Source of the DNA: Clonostachys chloroleuca
Taxonomy: Eukaryota > Ascomycota > Sordariomycetes > Hypocreales > Bionectriaceae
DNA: 64,000 nucleotides
Reading direction: 5' to 3'
NCBI GenBank assembly: GCA_037952775.1
Contig: JBANAY010000003.1
Location: 27,156,001-27,220,000 of the forward strand
The notes under the pieces were generated by a model. It worked only from the letters and a program-made list of their open reading frames with translations. It ran no database searches and had not been told where the DNA came from. This document shows, piece by piece, positions 57,039 to 64,000 of this stretch. The position numbers were made by a program, and so were the translations under genes. Position 1 is the stretch's first letter. Each line of letters begins with the position of its first letter.

Positions 57039-59913
57039 GGTGAAAGACGCAGGAAACCAACGGGGCGGGTGGTGAACCGGCGCAAGGGGCTGGTGTTTCC
57101 TTTAATCTACTCCGGTATGTCTCAACCGAGAGTCGTGTGTATTACACTCCTTGAGAAACTTAAGGAGAGACCACTGCTCAGCGCTGGGGAGTTGGAATGA
57201 ATGAATGGACACTGAGAGTCCGCGCGAGGAGGCACAAGACAAGTCCGGCAGAGCGTGAGGACTGGTCCCTCCCCCTCATTTTATAATGACGTCCGGACCA
57301 GCCGTCCACGGTGGATGAGATATTATGATAGGCACATAGCTGTTGGGATTGTCGGACCAGGATGCAGACCAGAATCATGGATAGACAGCCAAGCCAACTA
57401 AAGACGGACCTACCAGCCAGGGTTAAGGTAGGTAGCAGACAAGGACCTTATCTCGAGAGGAGACGGCTGGTGTGGAGGAGGGGCATTGGGTACATGCGAG
57501 GTACCGCCTGATGCTACTGCCACAGAGGTAAACAGCATTACTGCCAGGTAGACGAGCGGTAGCATGCGCAGGCAGATGCAAGGCAGGTGCAAGTCGCCAA
57601 ATTACCAAGTTGCGATGCAGCAGCGGTGATGCAGGAAAGACCGCTCCCTGCGCGCCTTCCATGGAAGCTCCCTCCTCCCGAGCCCAGCGCCCAGAGTCGC
57701 GCCACGGCAGTTCAGTCCATTAGCACAGCGGTCGGGGCACTAGCGTCCAGAGCTTATTGGGGATAAGCCAGTCGCCCCAGCGGCCTTCCACAGCGGGCTT
57801 AGCCCCATCTACTGCAGCTCCCTTGTTGGGATAGAGCCACGGCACGAGCCACTGAGAGACACCGCTAAATAAACGTAGAGCACCTATTGTTGTACAGTAC
57901 AACGGTACCTGCATCTTCTCCTCACGCTCTGTCCAAAAGAACCCTGCGCCCATCGGTGGAAAAGCAAAAGTCCATGGATCCAATTCTCGCTTGGCTGTCC
58001 GAATATCTACCAGTGTGCTCATTCACCCGCTTGTCAGCCAGGCCAAGGTCTTGGTAGCCCCCGATCGGGTAGGTAGGAACGGATGTATTTCGACATGACA
58101 ACCGCCGGAGTAGGAACCGAAGACTGATTTCTCCTCTCCCGTCCAATTCCAGTCTTGCTATTTTGCGATGAGTAGCAAAAGCACGCGAGGCAAAGTCTCC
58201 CGGTTAGTCTCGGTGCAATAACGAGCCAAAAGTACCACCCGTGCTCAACCACCATCGTCGATGATTCCATCTGCCCAATACACCTTGCCTTGATACGATG
58301 CCAGACCATAAGCACGCAATTAGCAAGCAGGGTGGAGGCCATGTCTGTCGCTTGAATAGGATAAAAACACACTGGAGATCGTCACATCTTGATTTTAAGG
58401 TGCAATGCACCATGCTTAACTGTCTATGCTTACCGGCTGGTGTCACTACCCCGGTTCCTCTGCCCTCTCCATCTGCACTTTTTAGCCACCCTTTTACTCA
58501 TCCTTTTGATGGTGAGCGTTTCATTCCTAATTGCGCCTTGCCAGTCGTGCCACCATCAGAATTCTACCCGAGAGCAGTGAAATGATAGATCAATGGTGCC
58601 ATAGTGCACATGGCCGTCTAAGCCTGATTTGGCGAATTCCATCAATTGGGTTGGCTTTCCAAAGGATGGATTAGACAAATTCAGGCTCATCAAGTACCTC
58701 ATAGTACCTACAGGCAATGGATTGGGCTCAATGACCGACCCATCTGCTGAACCTTTGCAATGTGCAATGTCTCACCTGTACAAAGAAACCAATCTTTAAC
58801 CCATAGACGCAGTCATCATGCTCTTTCACCAGAATATGTGCAAAAGATACCGCTCGCCGCTGACCACCATCCCTGTTCAGCATTCTAGACCTTCAATTAA
58901 TCATACGCGTCTGCTCTGCATTTTCACTTGTCTCCGGAAAGGCTGAGGAGACGACACACATGATGCTTTTCTTTCACGTAAGACAACCTAATGGAGATAA
59001 TATCAGAGGATCTGGTCACGACCTTTGCGCCTCGTCCTGTCTTCGCACAGGGCCAACATTTGCTTAGGCGCTGGATAGAAAAGCGTGGAAGTGGCCTGTT
59101 TGACGCCGCGGCTCTCTCATAAACAATCAAGCTTCGGACTTCGGCCACTCCTCTTTTCGCAGCCAAGCCGCCAACTGGTGGGGTTCTAGCTTCTCGGGGA
59201 ATAACTCAATCTGCATGTCATGCATACGTTCATCCGTCATTCGTGTGGATGGGGCCGTCTACACTGTTATCATGTCGGTCGACACATCTGACATGAAATC
59301 ATTCGGAAAGGGTATTTTCTCGGGCAACTGGATCAGTGGGCTCTAAATTTGGCACCCTGTTTTCACCACAAGGGAAGAACCTCTGAACATACTTACGCTT
59401 CGTGTAAGCCACCTTTCGCTGGGAGTGGGCGAGAGAGGCACGAGGCTTGCCAAGGTTAGCCACTCATCTCTTCAGCTTCCGTCCCTAACGATCTCCTGAT
59501 AGTAGAAAGAACTTCCTTCAGGGAAATCTCCTCTTACTTCAATTAAAAATAGCCAATGCGTTCTCAGCTCTCGGTAAGAGCCGTGGCTGTTCCACTTTGA
59601 ACCGGTGACATGTACCTGAACACAGGCTTTTGGACCACGGCCAGCCTTATTCCAACCCGACTTGAAGCAGAAGCCGTATGTTTAGCTACGCCTCGTTGTT
59701 TCTAAGAAAATCTCTGCAGGATCGAATAGAATATGAATAGCCACTCTCTTCAGGTATATAAACCAACCGACACGGTGTGTTTGGGCATTCAAGAAGACTC
59801 GACACAATCAGCACAATTTCAAAACTTCCATTTCCTCATAAATTACTTTTACTGGACTACAGCAGATTGTCTCTCAATCATCAGCAACCCCCGACACCAC
59901 GATTCAATTCACA
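57039..59913. other. 2.9 kb region without a supportable gene
   Basis: Between DPP4 and the small secreted protein gene. It holds the DPP4 promoter on the left and TATA box and leader of the next gene on the right. Open frames are short; none has a signal peptide or domain I recognise. Confidence 0.5.
59755..59762 (+). promoter_or_regulatory. TATA box of the small secreted basic protein gene
   Basis: TATATAAA, 152 bases before the ATG at 59914, followed by an A/C-rich leader (CAACCCCCGACACCACGATT region). Points to inducible expression. Confidence 0.6.
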
Positions 59914-60303
59914 ATGGTGAACTTCACACAGCTCTCAGTGGCCACTGGCCTTCTCCTTCTCAACTTCCCTGACCAGGCTCTCGCCACAGAGACTGGTGAA
60001 TCTCGCTCCGGCGTGGGAAACCGTGTCAGGCGAGACATTGACTCTGCCGCCCTCCCGGCGGACCTTGACCCCCGCGACCCCTTCTTTGGCCTCATTGGCC
60101 TAGCCGCCAAGGGTATTGGCAAAGGCGTCTCGGCAATTGTAAAGCATAAGAATAGCCAGAAGAAACACAAGAAGAAGAAGCCCGTTGGCAGGCCAAGGAG
60201 GAAAGCGGCCCCAAAGAGGCCTGCCAGGGGGCGTGGACCTGCCCGCAAGCCAGCGAGGCGCAAGGGAAAGGGAAAGAGAGCAGTGCGCGGATTTCGAGGA
60301 TGA
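59914..60303 (+). CDS. Small secreted, very basic protein with Kex2-type site
   Basis: Intronless, 129 residues. I do not recognise a named family. In order: signal peptide (residues 1-24, ending QALA), short propeptide-like stretch, a dibasic Kex2-type site NRVRR (to Arg40), an acidic spacer (DIDSAALPADLDPRDP), an amphipathic glycine-rich segment FFGLIGLAAKGIGKGVSAIV (57-76), then a tail made almost only of Lys, Arg, Pro, Gly and Ala (77-129) with GRPRRK and ARGRGPARK, similar to AT-hook cores, and a second dibasic site KGKR near the end. It has no Cys. The middle segment has the look of a cationic membrane-active helix. It could be a host- or microbe-directed effector, an antimicrobial precursor or a DNA-binding secreted protein; none is proven. 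It has its own TATA box and lies between DPP4 and GH43, both secreted. Confidence 0.75.
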   Translation: MVNFTQLSVATGLLLLNFPDQALATETGESRSGVGNRVRRDIDSAALPADLDPRDPFFGLIGLAAKGIGKGVSAIVKHKNSQKKHKKKKPVGRPRRKAAPKRPARGRGPARKPARRKGKGKRAVRGFRG

Positions 60304-61059
60304 AGCCTCGCCCAATTATGCTTATGCTAGTAGACTGCACAAAGGAATTTACCTAGGTGAACTTGTAGGGATACCAAGACGGATTGGTGAGGGAGAAGGG
60401 GGAGCGTCAAGGGCTATTTCAGTTACTGGAAATAAAGACTATTTTGGCAGGCCTAACTCATGCGAGTGTGAGGTGTTCATCGAGCGGGAGAATCCCATAT
60501 AACACATATTAGCCACACGATGGGTCATTGGATGTGCTTTGGGCCCAAAAAAACGTCACGAGAGACGGGGACTGGGGCAGTTGGCCATGTAATGTAACCC
60601 CGGACACTGCATGAAATGCGGTCTGCCGGACCATTTTACGGCCTAATAAGCACCTCATGTGTCTCTCCCAGTGCCAATCCGAGCATGAGATCGGCAGGGC
60701 GGATGGACGTGAAGCTTCACCCCGCAACAATCCTCACGGCCAAGACATCCAGTGCCCTTGCTTATTGGCTCTGGACCGGCCATCACATGAACTGCTCGTC
60801 ATGTAACCATCGCCCACATATTGAGTTTCCCCAAGCAGAAACTGATTCAAACCCTCTATGCGGACCGCAGGAAGTAAACCACGTCATCTTCGTGTGCGGT
60901 CTTCCACTGTCTTTTTATAAAGCGAGCATCCTGGGGTATTCCCCACGCGGCAGCTGCGATACCTCTTCTCAATCAATCAGACGATAGTGTCACGTTTCTC
61001 GAGAAGCTAAAGAACCAGCCAACTGCACTGTATTTTCAAAAAATAAAAAAAAAATAAAA
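60304..61059. promoter_or_regulatory. Promoter region of the GH43 gene
   Basis: About 755 bases. TATAAA at 60916-60921 is 139 bases before the ATG. TTAGCC at 60509-60514 is the reverse of GGCTAA, the site of the xylanase activator XlnR in other fungi, and CTGGGG near 60570 fits the CreA carbon-repressor consensus SYGGRG. Such short motifs occur by chance, so control by these factors is only a suggestion. The leader ends in A-rich sequence directly before ATG. Confidence 0.45.
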
Positions 61060-62031
61060 ATGGGAAGAATCACTACTTCCCTTGCCTCAGCCCTCAGTGC
61101 CGCCCCCTTATTGTTCTCCCAGGTTTTGGGGGCTTCCACCGATGTGAATCAAATCACCCAACAGTGGGACAACCCCATCGCGGACGGATGGTACGCCGAC
61201 CCAGACGGCCTGAGGTTTGGAGACGAGTACTGGGTTTACGCAACGATATCCATCGCGTTCGACGACCAGACCTACTTCGATGCCTTCTCGAGCCCTGACC
61301 TGGTGCACTGGACGCCCCATCCCAAGGTGTTCTCAGCAGACAACTCCAACTGGGCCGAGAAGTGGTTCTGGGCGCCCTGCACGATCGAGCGCAACGGCAA
61401 GTATTACTTCTTCTACACTGCCAATAATCCCATCGCCAACGAGGGCAACGCGGGCATCGGCGTCGCCGTAGCAGACACGCCGGCCGGCCCCTTCAACGAC
61501 CTCATTGATCACCCGATTGTCGACAGGCACTACAACGGGGGCAACGCCATGGACCAGCAGGTCTTCATCGACGACGATGGGAGGTACTACCTCATCTGGG
61601 GCGGTAGCCGCGTGAGCATCTCGCCGCTGAGCGAGGACATGAAGTCGATCGAGGACTGGGCGGACGGCTCCGGGCCCAAGGACATCACGCCGAACGAGGG
61701 CTTCGGGGAGGGATCGTTCATGCTGAAGCACAATGGGAAGTACTACTTCATGTGGTCCGAGGGGCCCTACGGGGAGCCGGACTATCGGGTCGCGTACGCC
61801 ATGTCTGACTCGCTCACGGGGCCGTTTGACCGCATTGGTTTGATCCTCTCCACGACTGATGTGGCGGATGGGCCTGGCCACCACTCGGTATTCAAGGACC
61901 ATGATGGGAAGTACTATATTGTGTACCACCGTCGCATCATTGGGGATAATGTGGCGGATCACCGTGTCATTGCGATTGACCGCTTCTACTTTAACGAGGA
62001 CGGAACCATTCAGCCTGTTGTCATGACATGA
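61060..62031 (+). CDS. Secreted glycoside hydrolase family 43 enzyme
   Basis: Intronless, 323 residues. GH43 enzymes are five-bladed beta-propellers that cut arabinose- or xylose-containing plant polysaccharides by inversion. Signal peptide about 1-25 (ending VLGAS). Catalytic set: Asp47 in WYADPDG (general base), Asp165 in NAMDQQVFIDDDG (pKa helper), Glu217 in GFGEGSF (general acid). Other typical pieces: FSSPDLVHWT, KWFWAPCTIERNGKYYFFYT, and DGPGHHSVFKDHDGKYYIVY. There is no carbohydrate-binding module. Single-domain forms of this length include arabinanases and xylosidase/arabinofuranosidases; the substrate cannot be fixed from sequence alone. Confidence 0.92.
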   Translation: MGRITTSLASALSAAPLLFSQVLGASTDVNQITQQWDNPIADGWYADPDGLRFGDEYWVYATISIAFDDQTYFDAFSSPDLVHWTPHPKVFSADNSNWAEKWFWAPCTIERNGKYYFFYTANNPIANEGNAGIGVAVADTPAGPFNDLIDHPIVDRHYNGGNAMDQQVFIDDDGRYYLIWGGSRVSISPLSEDMKSIEDWADGSGPKDITPNEGFGEGSFMLKHNGKYYFMWSEGPYGEPDYRVAYAMSDSLTGPFDRIGLILSTTDVADGPGHHSVFKDHDGKYYIVYHRRIIGDNVADHRVIAIDRFYFNEDGTIQPVVMT

Positions 62032-62548
62032 GGGAGGATAGTAGGAGCAGTATATATATCCAAGTGTGAAAAGAGACATTGACTAAAATTACCGATTGAT
62101 ATATGGGTGCCGTGCCTTGATTGAATGGACAGAATGGTGCTACGGTTAAGGAATTCTCTTCTGGACAAGCTACAGGGTAGTTAGTCTGTGTTATATTGAT
62201 AAGTGGAGGTGGTTGGAGATAAGGGTCTGCGGACAGCGATTGGAAGGCCATGCGAATGGCCAGGGAGATTGTTAGTGCTGTCTCGGACGAAATCGAGATA
62301 AATTTATTCTTTGAAAGATAAGAAGGCAGCGCCCAATCAGCCAGCGAAGATTGCAGGCGCGGTCTGTGTGTGCGCTTTGGGTGGCAGGTAATTATGAGTC
62401 AATGCCAATCAGTCATAGCGACGGGGCCCGATCGCACCTGCTCTTTATCGCGGGGTTGAAAAACCCCTCCACGGCCTGGACTGCCAGAAATTCTGAATGT
62501 CAACACCCCACCACCCAACCGCGTTCGACCAGCTGCTCCCCTCCCACC
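62032..62548. other. Intergenic region GH43 gene / DED81
   Basis: About 515 bases; GH43 3' side and promoter of the tRNA synthetase gene. No separate gene. Confidence 0.5.
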
Positions 62549-63923
62549 ATGGCCGTGATTTACGTTGACGAGGAGAAGGGCATTGATGCCCAAGACACTG
62601 CCGGCACAGAGGCTGCCCCATTCAAAAGTCTGCCAGAGGCCTTCTACCGCCATGGCGCCGAGCTCGAGTACCAGGTCAAGAAGGCCGGCGAGGAGGAGTT
62701 CAAGCCCGCTGCCAAGGCTGCCCTGAAGAAGGCCGTCAACTACGTCGCCCAGCAGAAGAAGAAACTCGAAGCTGCCGCCAAGCGAGCCGAGAAGGAGGCA
62801 CAGGAGGAGGCTGCACGTGCTGCTGTTCTCGAGGAGGCTAAGAACATCAAGATCACCGACGACCCTGCCCTTCCCAAGCCCGTATCGATCCTCCTCGACG
62901 AGACCGACCCTGCCAAAATCGGAACCCTGCGAAAGAGCAAAGACGAGCCCAGCGAGGGCGTTGTCCGTGTCAGCGTCCAGGGCCGCGTCAACCGCGTGGC
63001 CAAGCAGGGTGGCCTCATCTTTGTTACTATCCGCCGTGGCCTGAGCCTCATGCAGTGTCTGCTGTCCGGACAACTCTCCAAGACCTACGACGCCCTGACC
63101 CTCAATCGAGAGACGGCAATCGAGATCATTGGCGAGCTCTGGGAGGTCCCTAGCCACGCTCACGCACCTCTCGACCGCGAGCTCCACGCCGACTACTTCC
63201 GAATCATCGCTGCCGCTCCCGGAGGAGACGAGGCCTTTACCAACCAGGTCCCAGTCGATGGCGATACCCAGACACTCCTCAACCTGCGCCACCTTACTCT
63301 GCGCCACGAGAAGCCCGCTGCCATCATGTTCGTCCGCGACGTTGTCGAATCTGCTTTCCATACTGTATACAAGGAACTCAACTGCAGGAAGGTCAGCCCA
63401 CCGGCCCTTGTCCAGACTCAGGTTGAGGGAGGTGCTACCCTGTTCAAGTTCGACTACTACGGCGAGACCTCCTACCTGACCCAGTCGAGCCAGCTCTACC
63501 TGGAGACTGTCCTCCCTGTTCTTGGTGATGTGTACTGTATCGAGAAGTCTTTCCGAGCCGAGAAGTCCCTTACCCGTCGCCATGTGAGTGCAATTTCTGG
63601 CCGTTGTGGCCTCCCCTGGACTTGATAGGAGCAACCTGCTAATTGCCCGATCTGTAGCTTTCCGAATATACCCACATCGAAGCCGAGCTCGACTTTATTA
63701 CCTTTGACGATCTCCTGAGCCATCTCGAGCACGTCATCTGCCGGGTTATTGACCTGACACTTGAGGACCCCGTTGCTGCCGAGGCGATTAAGAAGTACAA
63801 CCCCGATTTCGTTAAGCCTGCTCGCCCGTTCATGCGCATGCGCTACGCTGATGCGATCGAGTGGCTGCGCGAGAAGGGTATCAAGAACGAAGAGGGCAAC
63901 GACCACACCTTTGGAGATGATAT
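62549..63923 (+). CDS. DED81: Cytosolic asparagine-tRNA ligase, 5' part
   Basis: Partial: exons 62549-63583 and 63658-63923 (74-base intron); a donor GTAAGT at 63924 shows that the gene continues past the window. About 433 residues are visible. The enzyme charges tRNA-Asn (class IIb). The start MAVIYVDEEKGIDAQDTAGT is in CACCATGGCC; an in-frame upstream ATG lacks support. Seen: a eukaryote-specific Lys/Ala/Glu-rich coiled N-terminal extension (about 20-105), the OB-fold anticodon-binding domain (VRVSVQGRVNRVAKQGGLIF), and the class II core: HLTLRHEKPAAIMFVRDVVE, ETSYLTQSSQLYLE, VYCIEKSFRAEKSLTRRH then LSEYTHIEAELDFITFDDLL (motif 2 region) across the intron. Confidence 0.95.
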
Positions 63924-64000
63924 GTAAGTTTAATTTGAGGGTTGTCCTTGGTTTGGGGTCTATCTTGAAGCGCAACCCGAAGACTGACTTGACCTGATTC

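Noticed and set aside
54690..62031. Secreted-protein genes 54.7-62.0 kb as a gene cluster
   Set aside because: Three neighbours (DPP IV, basic protein, GH43) without a transporter, regulator or shared pathway; 2.9 kb gaps. Chance neighbours are as likely.
62399..63634. 411-codon open frame opposite DED81
   Set aside because: Antisense shadow; the + strand protein is a clear tRNA synthetase.
1..64000. CRISPR arrays, insertion sequences, 5S or other rRNA genes
   Set aside because: No spaced direct repeats, transposase or reverse transcriptase similarity, or rRNA-like sequence seen; the genome is a fungal nuclear one.

Overview
The window is nuclear DNA of a filamentous ascomycete (Pezizomycotina; Sordariomycetes is my best guess, from gene content and intron style). 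Most genes are single housekeeping genes with short introns (mostly 55-140 bp) that start GTAAGT/GTGAGT-like and end in a CTAAC/CTAAT branch site and AG. They sit on both strands, 0.2-3.7 kb apart, with no operons. I support 21 protein-coding genes, one tRNA, one decayed NLR-type pseudogene and several repeats and promoter elements. I find no CRISPR array, rRNA gene, intact transposon or recognisable biosynthetic gene cluster.

Layout. 0-11 kb: the 3' part of HIR3 (histone gene regulation), a divergent pair RRP3/SSF1 (ribosome biogenesis), a membrane-anchored mitochondrial PP2C phosphatase, and BRF1 (RNA polymerase III initiation). 11-20 kb: a DUF1349 protein, a BTB/POZ protein with a His/Gln-rich leader, 3.5 kb without a supportable gene, and a six-helix membrane protein of unknown function. 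20-27 kb: a CsbD-like small protein, SEC11 (signal peptidase), a MARVEL-type four-helix membrane protein and a kinesin. 27-36 kb: 3.8 kb of non-coding DNA with a T35 and an A24 tract, an acidic conserved protein with a complex leader, tRNA-Arg(CCG), then the wreck of a NACHT-domain NLR gene. 36-46 kb: an Mpv17/PMP22 protein, PGK (glycolysis), SEM1 (proteasome lid/TREX-2), IML2 and a sterol-desaturase-like membrane protein that has lost most of its histidine boxes. 46-64 kb: a long-leader alpha/beta hydrolase, CWF19 (spliceosome/lariat turnover), secreted dipeptidyl peptidase IV, a small secreted very basic protein with a Kex2-type site, a secreted GH43 glycosidase, and the 5' part of cytosolic asparaginyl-tRNA synthetase (runs off the end).

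The most important observation for a reader is that five conserved genes (SSF1, the PP2C gene, BRF1, the kinesin and the acidic protein at 30.65 kb) are each broken by exactly one missing base, always at or next to a run of 5-7 G or C. Adding one base back to the count makes every one of them a whole number of codons. This looks like homopolymer undercalling in the assembly rather than biology, and it means these five models should not be called pseudogenes without checking reads. The most interesting candidate novelty is the secreted basic protein at 59.9 kb: signal peptide, Kex2-type dibasic site, a short amphipathic cationic segment, then a Lys/Arg/Pro-rich tail with AT-hook-like motifs.
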